Shown here: positions 1 through 9,200 of the stretch, piece after piece
Numbering within the stretch: the first letter of the stretch is position 1
Layout: each line of letters begins with the position of its first letter
Assembly (NCBI RefSeq): GCF_036518555.1
Contig: NZ_DATDMY010000268.1
Coordinates: 1-44,381, forward strand
DNA length: 44,381 nucleotides
Direction: 5' to 3'
Source: Dokdonella_A sp036518555
Lineage (GTDB): Bacteria > Pseudomonadota > Gammaproteobacteria > Xanthomonadales > Rhodanobacteraceae
Position numbers and translations under genes: made by a program
The notes under the pieces: generated by a model
What the model saw: the letters and a program-made list of their open reading frames with translations, nothing else
Told to the model about the DNA's origin: nothing
The model's database searches: none

Positions 1-1
1 C

Positions 2-832
2 GCGATGCTGTCGATGACCGGCATGATCGTCGCGCTCGACGCGTACGGCCCGATCACCGACAACGCGGGCGGCATCGCCGAGATGGCCGAGCTGCCGAAG
101 GAAGTGCGCGCGGTCACCGATCCGCTCGACGCGGTCGGCAACACGACCAAGGCGGTCACCAAGGGCTATGCGATCGGCTCGGCAGGCCTCGCCGCGCTCG
201 TGCTGTTCGCCGACTACACGCACAAGCTCGGCGTCGAGCATCCGGACCAGATCTACACGTTCGACATCTCCAACCACTACGTGATCATCGGCCTGCTCAT
301 CGGCGGCCTGATCCCGTACCTGTTCGGTGCGATGGCGATGGAGGCGGTCGGCCGCGCGGCCGGAGCCGTGGTCGAGGAAGTGCGCCGCCAGTTCCGCGAG
401 ATCAAGGGCATCATGGACGGCACCGGCAAGCCGCAGTACGACAAGGCGGTCGACCTGCTGACCAAGTCGGCGATCAAGGAAATGATGGTGCCGTCGCTGC
501 TGCCCGTGCTCGTGCCGATCGTCGTCGCGTTCGGCTTCCGCTTCATCGGCGGGCCGATGGCCGGCGTGCAGGCGCTCGGCGGCCTGCTCATCGGCACGAT
601 CGTGACCGGCCTGTTCGTCGCGATTTCGATGACGACCGGCGGCGGCGCGTGGGACAACGCGAAGAAGTACATCGAGGACGGCCATTTCGGCGGCAAGGGC
701 TCGGACGCGCACAAGGCCGCGGTCACCGGCGATACCGTCGGCGACCCGTACAAGGACACCGCCGGGCCGGCCGTCAACCCGCTCATCAAGATCATCAACA
801 TCGTCGCGCTGCTGCTCGTGCCGCTGCTGTAA
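2..832 (+). CDS. hppA: Membrane-bound proton-translocating pyrophosphatase, C-terminal part (partial)
   Basis: This is the last ~276 residues of an H+-PPase; the reading frame is open at the left edge, so the start lies outside. The enzyme couples cytoplasmic PPi hydrolysis to proton export. Visible are the conserved DAYGPITDNAGG segment (metal-PPi binding, about residue 14 of the visible part), the GNTTKAVTKGYAIGSA segment, several hydrophobic helices, and the family's typical C-terminal stretch GDTVGDPYKDTAGPA followed by a last membrane helix ending LLLVPLL. Lys in GNTTKA is the residue known to mark K+-independent H+ pumps; K+-dependent ones have Ala there. The stop is followed by a strong intrinsic terminator. 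The soluble pyrophosphatase gene lies about 11.5 kb downstream. Confidence 0.96.
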   Translation, partial: AMLSMTGMIVALDAYGPITDNAGGIAEMAELPKEVRAVTDPLDAVGNTTKAVTKGYAIGSAGLAALVLFADYTHKLGVEHPDQIYTFDISNHYVIIGLLIGGLIPYLFGAMAMEAVGRAAGAVVEEVRRQFREIKGIMDGTGKPQYDKAVDLLTKSAIKEMMVPSLLPVLVPIVVAFGFRFIGGPMAGVQALGGLLIGTIVTGLFVAISMTTGGGAWDNAKKYIEDGHFGGKGSDAHKAAVTGDTVGDPYKDTAGPAVNPLIKIINIVALLLVPLL

Positions 833-855
833 CGCGCGCGCAGGACGCGAATCGG

Positions 856-885
856 AAGGCCGCCTCTGGGCGGCCTTCTTTTTTT
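856..885 (+). terminator. Rho-independent terminator of hppA
   Basis: A perfect 9-bp stem (AAGGCCGCC / GGCGGCCTT, 856-864 with 869-877) with a TCTG loop is followed by a run of seven T (879-885). It begins 24 bases after the hppA stop. Confidence 0.93.
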
Positions 886-1297
886 GGCGCCTCGTACATG
901 GTTGGAGGCAGGCGAGCGGAGCGCCGGCAGGCGCCATCTGTTCCTGCGAGGGCGGGTAGGACAAGGCTTCTTTCGCCAGGCGCGATGGTGACGCAAGGCT
1001 CCGCTCGCCTCCGCGGCGAGCGGGCGCCTTCTCTTTAGCTCGCCCATAGAGAAGGCACCAGGAGAAAGGGCACCCCGGCGTCCCGGTCGACGGGCGTTGC
1101 CCGTCAACTGAACAAACCCTGCCACAGCGATTCGAGCCACGTGCGAGCCAATCCCGCCTCAGCCGGTCCACTGGAACCGGGCGCCGGCCGCTCCGCGGGT
1201 CCGCGGTCCGGCGCCGGCGCACGGCCTTGTTCTATGATGCGGCCGGGGCATGGGAGCGGCGCGAACGCGCCGTGCCCAGCGGGCCAGGGGGAAATGC
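886..1297. other. Intergenic region with inverted repeats, no gene seen
   Basis: No convincing coding region lies here. It contains a 12-bp inverted repeat (AGGCGAGCGGAG at 910-921 with CTCCGCTCGCCT at 999-1010) and a 7-bp stem with a 3-base loop (GACGGGC / GCCCGTC, 1089-1105) without a T tract. The right end carries the likely promoter of the next operon. Whether the paired repeats form an RNA or are a degraded repeat element cannot be told from one copy. Confidence 0.5.
1233..1238 (+). promoter_or_regulatory. Candidate -10 box for the cupredoxin-kinase-porin operon
   Basis: TATGAT lies 60 bases before the chosen start at 1298. No good -35 is visible at the usual spacing, so this is only a candidate. 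Confidence 0.4.
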
Positions 1298-1957
1298 ATG
1301 CATGCAAAATGGCTGGTGCTGGCCGCGATCATGTCGGCTCCGCTGCAGGGCGCGGAGCTGTCGGGCAGCGTCGCGCTCGTCTCGGACGGGCAGGCGCTGC
1401 GCAGCGAAGAGGCCGCTGACGCGGTCGTATACTTCCGCCCCGCGAACCCGCCGAAGGTCACGCCAGCGAGCGAGCCGTACGTGATGGGCACGCAGCGCAA
1501 GCAGTTCACGCCGCGCATCCTGCCGATCACGGTCGGCAGCGAAGTGCGCTTCCCGAACCGCGACCCGATCCTGCACAACGCGTTCTCGACCTCGCCCGCG
1601 AACACGTTCGACGTCGGCGTCTACGGCCAGGGCGACGGCAAGGCGGTCGCTTTCCCGCAGGCGGGCTACGTGCGCGTGTTCTGCAACGTGCACCAGTCGA
1701 TGGTCGGCCACATCCTCGTGCTCGACACGCCGTATTTCACGCATCCGGACGCGGCCGGGAAGTTCGCGCTCAAGGGCCTGCCCGCTGGCAGCGGCGACCT
1801 CGTCGTATGGCACGACCGCGCCACGCCGTGGCACCAGAAACTCGCGGCCGGCGCCAAGCCGCTCGCGATCCAGCTCGATCTCACGCAGAAGCGCGTTCCG
1901 CCGCACCTCAACAAGTTCGGCAAGCCGTACGGAAGGGCCAACGATGCCGGCTACTGA
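1298..1957 (+). CDS. Exported cupredoxin-like ("methylamine utilization"-type) copper protein
   Basis: A 219-residue protein with a short signal peptide (MHAKWLVLAAIMSAPLQGAE, probable cleavage near residue 19). The start at 1298 was chosen because it follows an AGGGG box and gives a clean signal peptide; an upstream in-frame ATG at 1250 would bury it. A beta-sandwich fold is suggested, with candidate type-1 copper ligands His93 (in ILHNAF) and Cys129, His132 and Met135 (in FCNVHQSM). The segment GSEVRFPNRDPILHNAFS is typical of plastocyanin-like periplasmic proteins. The name methylamine utilization is inherited annotation; no methylamine dehydrogenase genes are present. Its end overlaps the start of the kinase gene by 14 bases, indicating a shared transcript. 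A role as redox or copper partner of the kinase sensor is inference only. Confidence 0.85.
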   Translation: MHAKWLVLAAIMSAPLQGAELSGSVALVSDGQALRSEEAADAVVYFRPANPPKVTPASEPYVMGTQRKQFTPRILPITVGSEVRFPNRDPILHNAFSTSPANTFDVGVYGQGDGKAVAFPQAGYVRVFCNVHQSMVGHILVLDTPYFTHPDAAGKFALKGLPAGSGDLVVWHDRATPWHQKLAAGAKPLAIQLDLTQKRVPPHLNKFGKPYGRANDAGY

Positions 1958-4622
1958 GCATTCCCCCGCGAAGGGCTTCACGCTGCCGCTCGCGCTGCGT
2001 TTCTTCCTCGCGACCGCAGTGCTGATCGCCTTCGCGCTCGGCGCGGCGGTGCTCGTCACCTACACCCAGGGACAGCGCATCGCGACCGACGCGCTCGACA
2101 AGGCGGTCGCGACGAGCGACGCCGTGCAACGCGAGTTCGAGCAGCATCGGCTCGAAACGCTGCAATCGAACGCGCGGCTCGTCGCCGCCGACTCCGCATT
2201 CGCGCGCTACATCGGCAGCGCCGCCGGCGGCGGTGCGCTGCCCGGCGTCGAGGGACAAAGCGGCCCCGATCTCAGCTCGATGCGCGACCTGCTGCTCGAG
2301 CGCCAGCGCGAGTTCGGTTTCGACCTCGGCATCCTGCTCGACGGACAGGGCAGCACGCTCGTGCGCACCGACCGCAACGAATCGGTGCAGGAGTCGCTCG
2401 CCGAGGATCCGCTCGTCGCGGCCGCGCTGCACGACGCGCCTCCGTTCGCGGGCTACTGGCGCCAGGGCGACCGTCTCTATCAGGCCGCGATCATGCCGGT
2501 CGTGCAGGATCGCGACCTGCTCGGCTACCTGCTGCTCGCGCAAGGCGTCGACGACGTGCTCGCCAGGAAGGTCGCGCAGGCGAGCGGTGCGCAGGTCGCG
2601 TTCCGCATCCCCGCGGGGGGCAAGGTCGCCGTCGTGGCGAGTTCGCTCGACGCGGCGAACGGCGCCGAGCTCGCACCCGCGATCGCCGCGCTCGATCCGG
2701 CCGTGCGCTCGGCGCTCGACGGAGGCCGCGCGATCGATTCGTTCCGCGTCCGTTTCGCCGGGCAGGAATGGGTCGGCCGCGCGCGGCCGATGGGGACCGC
2801 GGCCGACGGCAAGCTCGGCAGCGTGCTCGTGCTCACCTCGGCCGATCGTTTCGTCTCGGGCTACCGCGCGATCCTCAACTGGGTCGCGCTCGCGGGCCTC
2901 GCTTCGATGGCCGCCGCGCTGCTGCTCTCGCTGCTGCTCTCGCGCGGGATCCTGAGCCCGGTGCGACGCATGGCCCAGGCGGCCGAGGAAGCCGCCGCGG
3001 GCAACTACCAGGCGCGCATCGGCAGTGGCGGCAGCGACGACCTCGGGCGCCTGTCGCAGGCGTTCGACACCCTGCTGTCCGAGCTGCGCGAGAAGAGCGA
3101 CATGGAAGGCTACGTCGGCCACCTCGCACGGTTCCTGCCCGAACCCGCGGCCGACGTCGTATCGGACGCTCCGACGCGTCGGCGCGCGGCGACCGACATC
3201 GTGCCACGGCGTGGCGCGGCGACGCTGCTCGGGGTCGAATTCCGCCACCTTCTCGCCGAGCGCGCGGACGCGACGCCGGCACAGGCGATCGGCGATCTCG
3301 ACGCCTTGCAGGCACGCCTCGACGACCTCGCGCGCGCGCACGCGGCCGAGCTTCACGCGGCCGAGGGCGCGCGCTGGCTGTTCGCGTTCGATGGCGACGA
3401 TGCGCACCGGCGCGCGCTCGCGTGCTGGGCGACCCTGCTCGACGCGGCGGCCGCGCAGCGCCAGGGCGCGCCGGCGGGCACCGTCGTCGAAGGCGAACTG
3501 CTGCACGCGGGCGATGCCCTGCTCGGCATGCCGCAGGCCCAGGTGCATCGCCTGCTTTGCGACGCCGCACCGGGCCAGTTGCTCACGCTCGGTACCTTCG
3601 GCGACGCACTCGCGCGCGAGCATGGCGCCACCGCGGTGCAGGCCGTCACCGGCGCCTACAGCGCGAAGCCGCGCGCGGCCGTGCTCGCGGACGTGTGGCT
3701 GCGCGCACTCGATCGGCTGCCGACCGATCGCACGGTCGTACGCGCGGAAGCCCGCGCGGCGCGTGCGCCCGCGCCCGGCGCGAAGACCGCACTCGGGATC
3801 GTGCCGGGCGCGGTGCTGGGCAATCGCTACCGCATCGTCTCGGTGCTCGGCGAGGGCGGCATGGGCGTCGTCTACAAGGCGAACGACCTCGAGCTCAACG
3901 ACCTCGTCGCGCTCAAGATGGTCAAGCCCGGCGCGCTCACCGACGGCAGCCAGCTCGAGCGCCTCAAGGACGAGATCAAGCTCGCCCGGCGCATCACCCA
4001 TCCGAACGTGCTGCGCACGTTCGACTTCGGCGAGATCGGCGGCGTGCCGTACATCTCGATGGAGTACGTGCGCGGCCTCACGCTGCGATACCTGTTGCGC
4101 GACGCCAAGCGCGTGCCGTATTCGGCCGGGCTGCGCGTCGCGCGCCAGCTCGCGGCCGGCCTCGGCGCCGCGCATGCAGTCGGCGTCCTGCATCGCGACA
4201 TCAAGCCCGAGAACCTCATCCTCGAAGCGAACGCGAACGCCAAGCTCATGGACTTCGGCATCGCGCGACCGACCGCGCGCGTGCAGCCGGGCCACACCGA
4301 GCCGGGCACGTTCCTCGGCACGCCGAACTATTGCGCGCCCGAGCAGCTCGCCGGCGGCAACGTCGACGAGCGCGCCGACATCTGGTCCTGCGGCGTGCTG
4401 ATGACCGAGATGTTCTGCGGCGGTCTTCCCTTCGACGGTCCGTCGACGATGGACATCTACATGGCGCAGATGCAGGGAGAGCCGACGCGGCCGTCGACGC
4501 TGTGGCCGGAGGTCCCGCCCGATCTCGAAAGCGTGATCCTGCGCTGCCTGAGGCGGGTGCCGGACGAACGCTACGCGAGCGCGGGCGAGCTCGCCGCCGA
4601 TCTCGCCCGACTGAGGGTCTGA
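1944..4622 (+). CDS. Transmembrane sensor Ser/Thr protein kinase with HAMP domain
   Basis: 892 residues. Layout: helix 1 (about 14-41), periplasmic sensor region resembling a Cache-type domain (42-310), helix 2 (about 311-335), HAMP (336-390), a linker, and a C-terminal Hanks-type kinase (about 628-892). Kinase motifs are complete: glycine loop GEGGMGVVYK (~635), VALK lysine (~654), HRDIKPEN (~749), DFGIA (~769) and APEQL. The linker (~425-585) has a run (GDALLGMPQAQVHRLLCDAAPGQLLT) that looks like a decayed class III nucleotide cyclase domain; this is my reading and is weak. The architecture is that of a bacterial chemoreceptor or cyclase with a kinase as output, unlike PknB-type kinases, whose kinase domain is N-terminal and cytoplasmic before the helix. 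It overlaps the cupredoxin gene by 14 bases and is 2 bases from the porin gene. Confidence 0.93.
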   Translation: MPATEHSPAKGFTLPLALRFFLATAVLIAFALGAAVLVTYTQGQRIATDALDKAVATSDAVQREFEQHRLETLQSNARLVAADSAFARYIGSAAGGGALPGVEGQSGPDLSSMRDLLLERQREFGFDLGILLDGQGSTLVRTDRNESVQESLAEDPLVAAALHDAPPFAGYWRQGDRLYQAAIMPVVQDRDLLGYLLLAQGVDDVLARKVAQASGAQVAFRIPAGGKVAVVASSLDAANGAELAPAIAALDPAVRSALDGGRAIDSFRVRFAGQEWVGRARPMGTAADGKLGSVLVLTSADRFVSGYRAILNWVALAGLASMAAALLLSLLLSRGILSPVRRMAQAAEEAAAGNYQARIGSGGSDDLGRLSQAFDTLLSELREKSDMEGYVGHLARFLPEPAADVVSDAPTRRRAATDIVPRRGAATLLGVEFRHLLAERADATPAQAIGDLDALQARLDDLARAHAAELHAAEGARWLFAFDGDDAHRRALACWATLLDAAAAQRQGAPAGTVVEGELLHAGDALLGMPQAQVHRLLCDAAPGQLLTLGTFGDALAREHGATAVQAVTGAYSAKPRAAVLADVWLRALDRLPTDRTVVRAEARAARAPAPGAKTALGIVPGAVLGNRYRIVSVLGEGGMGVVYKANDLELNDLVALKMVKPGALTDGSQLERLKDEIKLARRITHPNVLRTFDFGEIGGVPYISMEYVRGLTLRYLLRDAKRVPYSAGLRVARQLAAGLGAAHAVGVLHRDIKPENLILEANANAKLMDFGIARPTARVQPGHTEPGTFLGTPNYCAPEQLAGGNVDERADIWSCGVLMTEMFCGGLPFDGPSTMDIYMAQMQGEPTRPSTLWPEVPPDLESVILRCLRRVPDERYASAGELAADLARLRV

Positions 4623-4624
4623 CG

Positions 4625-5728
4625 ATGCGCCGCCTCGCACTCGCGTGCCACTTCGCCCTGATCGCGGCGCCCGCGTTCGCGATCGCGCAGGCGTCGGACG
4701 ATCCGCTGCTGCAAGCCCCCGCGGACGCAGCGCCGGCGTCGACGCTGAGCTGGTCGGGCGACGCGACACTGCGCTACGAACACACGAACGGAATTCCCGG
4801 CGCGCGGCCGAGTCCGACGCTCGAGCGCATACGCAGCCGCGTGCGTCCCGCGGTGACGTGGACGCCGCGCGACGAGCTCGAGATCGGCGCTGCGCTGAAG
4901 TTCGCGCTCGGGTCGGACGCGAACCGCGACAACCGCGCCAACAACGACAACGAGCGCAGCGACGACGCCGCGCTCGACCAGTTGTTCGTGCGCTGGCGCG
5001 CGGGCGAATCGACATCGCTGCTGTTCGGCAAGGCGCCGTTCCCGCTCGAGCTGTCGCCGCTCGTGTGGGATCGCGACCTGCGGCCTGCGGGCGTCAGCAT
5101 CGACCATGGCATCGCGCTCGGCGACTTCAGCCGCGTGCAGCTGACCGCGGGCGCGTTCGCGGGCGAGCACCTCTATGGCGACGACTCGCGCATCGGCGCG
5201 CTGCAGGTCGCCTGGCGCTGGCACGAGGGTGCGCCGGGCAATGCCGCGGTGCTGTTGTCGCTGATCGATTTCGACCACATCGACCGGCTCGCGAACAATG
5301 GCCTCGGACGCACCAACCTGCGCACGGCGAGCGGCTTCGTGAGCGACTTCCGCCTGCTCGACCTGCAACTCGTCGGCCGGCACGCGTTCGGCGACTGGCC
5401 GTTCGAGGCGCGTGTCGACCTCGTGCGCAATCTCGGCGCCGAGGACGATGCCGACGGCGCGCGGCTCAGCCTCGTCGCCGGCGATCGCCGGCGCGCGCAC
5501 CGGTGGGAGTTCGGCTTCGCCTGGCAGCGCCAGCAGCGCGACGCCGTGCTCGCCGCATTCAGCGAAGACGACTGGTGGTTCCACAGTTTCGCGCACGGTG
5601 CGATGCCGTGGTTCGGCTATGGGCTGACCGACCGGCTCAGCGTGCGCGTTGCGGGCTTCCGCGAGCAGCGCGACGGCCTCGCCGACCATACGCGGCGGGT
5701 GCTGGTCGACCTGGAAGCGCGCTGGTAG
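4625..5728 (+). CDS. Putative outer-membrane porin / beta-barrel protein
   Basis: 367 residues with a signal peptide (MRRLALACHFALIAAPAFAIAQA). The mature part is rich in alternating polar and hydrophobic residues with aromatic girdles (for example LFVRWRAG, LQVAWRWHEG, WEFGFAWQRQQ) and ends in an aromatic residue (DLEARW), the C-terminal signature of barrel proteins recognised by the BAM machinery. A DNRANNDNERSDD segment (about 100-112) could be a periplasmic turn or loop. It begins 2 bases after the kinase stop, so it is the third gene of the operon. The substrate is unknown. It resembles the loosely defined putative-porin family; the barrel call is by pattern and not by alignment. Confidence 0.78.
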   Translation: MRRLALACHFALIAAPAFAIAQASDDPLLQAPADAAPASTLSWSGDATLRYEHTNGIPGARPSPTLERIRSRVRPAVTWTPRDELEIGAALKFALGSDANRDNRANNDNERSDDAALDQLFVRWRAGESTSLLFGKAPFPLELSPLVWDRDLRPAGVSIDHGIALGDFSRVQLTAGAFAGEHLYGDDSRIGALQVAWRWHEGAPGNAAVLLSLIDFDHIDRLANNGLGRTNLRTASGFVSDFRLLDLQLVGRHAFGDWPFEARVDLVRNLGAEDDADGARLSLVAGDRRRAHRWEFGFAWQRQQRDAVLAAFSEDDWWFHSFAHGAMPWFGYGLTDRLSVRVAGFREQRDGLADHTRRVLVDLEARW

Positions 5729-5737
5729 GCGGGCGCA

Positions 5738-6178
5738 TCAGTCCGTCGCGACGCGACCGCGCAGGACACCGAGCACGAGGCACAGTGCGGCGAGCGCGAG
5801 CACGCTCATCTGCACCGGCATCGGATCGAGCGATGCGATCAGCGCGATGCCGACGCACAGTACGAGCGCGCTCGCCGCTGCGAGCGGGCGCAGGCGCGTC
5901 GCGGCGAGATGCCTGCCCATCCACCAGAGCAGCGTTCCGCACAGCATCAGCAGGATCGCGAAACACAGGCTGTAGCCGCACAGCATCGTCCATGCGTCGA
6001 CGCCCCAGCGCGGCAGGATCACATACGCGCGCATCGCGTCCATGAGCGCGCGCCGTGGCGCATCGAACGACGCGGTGTCGACGAACGCGCGGTAGTGCGC
6101 GCTCGCATGCACGCCGCTCGCGATCAGCAGCACGCTGCCGGCACTGCGCACGCCCAGACGCAACGCAAGTTCGGACAC
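5738..6178 (-). CDS. Small integral membrane protein of unknown function
   Basis: 146 residues. A GTG start at 6178 was chosen because a GGAGG box sits 8 bases before it; the frame is open upstream to an ATG at 6250, but that reading adds an Arg/Cys-rich leader with no ribosome site. Three or four hydrophobic segments are visible: one at the N-terminus (SAGSVLLIASGV), one around LCGYSLCFAILLMLCGTLLWW, one around PLAAASALVLCVGIALIA, and one near the C-terminus (MSVLALAALCLVLGVL). I do not recognise the family with confidence. Its stop is 9 bases from the convergent porin gene, and it follows the large repeat protein gene on the same strand, separated by a hairpin. Confidence 0.72.
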   Translation of the reverse strand: MSELALRLGVRSAGSVLLIASGVHASAHYRAFVDTASFDAPRRALMDAMRAYVILPRWGVDAWTMLCGYSLCFAILLMLCGTLLWWMGRHLAATRLRPLAAASALVLCVGIALIASLDPMPVQMSVLALAALCLVLGVLRGRVATD

Positions 6179-6249
6179 GATCGGCACCTCCACGGCTTGC
6201 GCCGATCTTCGGCAGGTGCCCGCGCGAACGCAAGCGACGACCCGAAGCA

Positions 6250-6273
6250 AGGACCCCGCCTAAGCGGGGTCCT
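6250..6273 (-). terminator. Hairpin between repeat-protein gene and small membrane protein gene, possible terminator
   Basis: A perfect 10-bp stem (AGGACCCCGC with GCGGGGTCCT) with a 4-base loop lies 24 bases past the stop of the repeat protein. In the direction of transcription it is followed only by TGCTTCGGG, a poor U tract, so it may be a weak terminator or an RNA-stabilising 3' hairpin. Confidence 0.55.
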
Positions 6274-6296
6274 GCGCCGGTGGGCCGACGTCCGGC

Positions 6297-9200
6297 TCAG
6301 AGCCGGCAGAGATCGAAGTCGTCGGCGAAGACGAGCACGCTCCCCGCGGAGGTCACGCCGAATGCAGCGCTCGTTCCGTTCAGTGCGCCGCTCGTCGCGG
6401 CCAATGTCCTGCTTGCGGCCAACGTGTAGAAACGTTGCGTTGCATTGGCCGGGAACGAGGCGATGCCGCTGCTCGCGGTCGCCTGTGCGAGCACGATCGA
6501 TCCTCCGCACGCCGTCGTCGCCAGCGTGACCTGCGACGTCGAGTCGGTCGCGATCACGTTGTCGAACGCGTCGACGATCGCGACCTGCACGCTGCCGAGC
6601 CGATCGCCGCGCGGCACGTCGGCCGGCTGCTGCAGGAACCTGATGTGGTCGGCCGGATTCGCCGCGAAGCTCACGACGACCGTGCAGTCGGCGGTGACCG
6701 GGCCGGTCGAGTAGCTCGTGCCCGCGAGCGAGCCCGCGGTGCAGCTGCCGCCGACCGGCGTCACGACGTGATACCCCGCCGCTGGCGTCACGGTGAAATT
6801 CACGGTCGCGCCGTGGTTCACGGCCTGCGGCGTCGACGGCGCGATCGTGCCGTTGCCGCCGCTCACGCTCGGCGTGACCGTGTGCGTGTCGATCGCGAAG
6901 CTCGCGATCACGCTGCAGTCCACAATCACCGCGTTCGTCGTGTACGTGGTGCCGACGAGCGTGCCGCCGCAGGTGCCGGTCACGGCCGCGACATGGTAGT
7001 TCGCCGACGGCGACAGCGTGAACACCGTCGTCGCGCCGTGATCGACGGTCTGCGGCGTGGACGGGCTGATCGTGCCGTTGCCGCCGCTCACGCTCGGCGT
7101 CACCGTGTGCGTGTCGATCGCGAAGCTCGCGATCACGGTGCAGTCCGCGATCACCGCATTCGTCGTGTACGTGGTGCCGACGAGCGTGCCGCCGCAGGTG
7201 CCGGTCACGGCCGCGACGTGATAGTTCGCCGACGGCGACAGCGTGAACACCGTCGTCGCGCCGTGATCGACGGTCTGCGGCGTCGAAGGCGCGATCGTGC
7301 CGTTGCCGCCCGACACGCTCGGCGTCACCGTGTGCGTGTCGATCGCGAAGCTCGCGATCACGCTGCAGTCCGCGGTCACCGCGTTCGTCGTGTACGTGTT
7401 GCCTACGAGGGTGCCGCCGCAGGTGCCGCCGACCGGCGTCACGATGTGGTAACCCGCATCCGGCGTCAGCGTAAAGGCAGTCGTCGCACCGTCGTTGACG
7501 GTCTGCGGCGCGGATGGGCTGATCGTGCCGTTGCCGCCCGCTACGCTCGGCGTGACCGTGTGCGTCGTGGCCGTGACGTTGAGGCAGCCGTTCGCGGTGA
7601 CTGACTGGCCGTCGGGGTTCGTGATCGTGACGTTCTGCGCGCCGGCCGTGGTCGCGGTGATGTTGAGCACGACCTGGGTCGGCGAGTTGTAGGTGACGCT
7701 GTTGACCGTCGCGTTGGTGACCGTCGCCGCCATGTGATTGAACGGTCGCGCGGGCGCGGGCAGGTTCGCGCCGGGGTCGTAGAAGCCCGAGCCACCGGTC
7801 GAGGTCGCATTGATCGTGACGTTGCCGGTGCCGCCCGTGAACGGGATCGGCGTCGTCGAGCACGTCGGCGTCGCCGGCGGCGGCGCGAGCAACTTGCCGA
7901 TGCGTACCGCATAGCTGTTGGACGCCTGGTTGTACTCCTGGACCGTCCATACCGTCATGTCGTCGAGCGGATCGACGACGGTGAACGAGTAGTCGCCCCA
8001 GCGCCGGCCCGCCGATCCGCCCGGATCCGACGGCGGGTTGTAGTTCGCGGACGTCAGGCCATACTGAACGGCCGCGGCGGTCGGCGGCCCGGTCATCGTG
8101 CCGAGCGTGTCGCCGGCGAGGCGGCCCGCGTAGGCGGCCGTCGCTCCCGACGGTGTTCCGGCGAGACTGAAGCCGATCACGGCATGGCCCTGGCCCGTCG
8201 CGGTGATCGACGGAATCCAGTACTGCAGCGCGGCCGCGAGCGTCGCCGCGTTGTCGTAGACGGTGCCCGACTGCACGAGCGACGGCGTCGTCGTGAGGTT
8301 CTGGATGTCGTACCAGCGCGCGGCCTTGCGCGCGGCCGTCGTCGTGCTCGCGACGCCGGCCGCACTCACGCGCAGGTTGTGCGCCGTCCACAGGTGGCCG
8401 TTGCGGATCATCGCCGCGTAGAGGCGGTCGTCGAGCGAATCGAGGCGTCCGTTCGTGCCGCCGGTGTTGCCCGCGTGTTCGACGGGATTCGTCGCGCCGG
8501 TGGTCGGCACCGTCAGCGAAATGTTGGCCGAGATCGTCGGCGTGCCGCCGGGATTGCTGACGCGGCGGAACGTGAGGGTGCTCCACGACGCGTTGTCGAC
8601 GCCGACGAAATAGCCTTCGTTTGCGGTCGGGTCGAAGTTGTCGACGCCGCGCGGGGCGTACGGTCCGGCCCCGGCTCCCAGCACGAGGTTCGGGAACGCC
8701 GTGGCGACCGCGGGCCCCGCGCCGAGCACGGAGTTCTTGCGCACCACGTAGCCGTTGGTGCCGACGAACGCACCCGCGCTCGAGAACATGTTGCAGCCGA
8801 CATAGAGCGCATTGACGTCGATGCCGAGCGACGGATAGTCGCAGAAGTTCGTCGGATCGGTCTGCACGAAGAAATACGTCCACACGGTCGAGGCGCTGAT
8901 CGTGCCGTTGCTCGCGGCGTCGCTGACCGCGAGCAGCCAGCGGTTCGGCGCGAGGGTGGTGCAGCTCGCGTTCGTGCACGGCACGTCGATGATGCTCAGG
9001 AACCAGCGTGCGCTGAAGCGGTCGTAGCGAACCTGCGGGTCGCTCGTGAACGTGAGCACGACCGATCCGCCGACCGGCGTCATCACCGGGGCGAAGAACG
9101 TGTCGGTATCGAGGTTGAGCACGCCGTCGGCGGCGCCCGCCTTGGTGAACGAGCGGATGCGGCCGTTGACCGCGACGACGTACTGCGTCGGGCCGACCGT

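Noticed and set aside
1908..5015. Open frame of 1035 codons on the minus strand opposite the kinase and porin genes
   Set aside because: It is Arg/Ala-rich translation of the third-position GC pattern of the plus-strand genes, with no domain, start site or membrane/signal logic. The same applies to other long opposite-strand frames (for example 36195-40040 and 9777-12194).
6660..7569. Regular 225-bp repeats considered as CRISPR or satellite DNA
   Set aside because: The repeats are in frame, code for Ig-like units and have no spacers.
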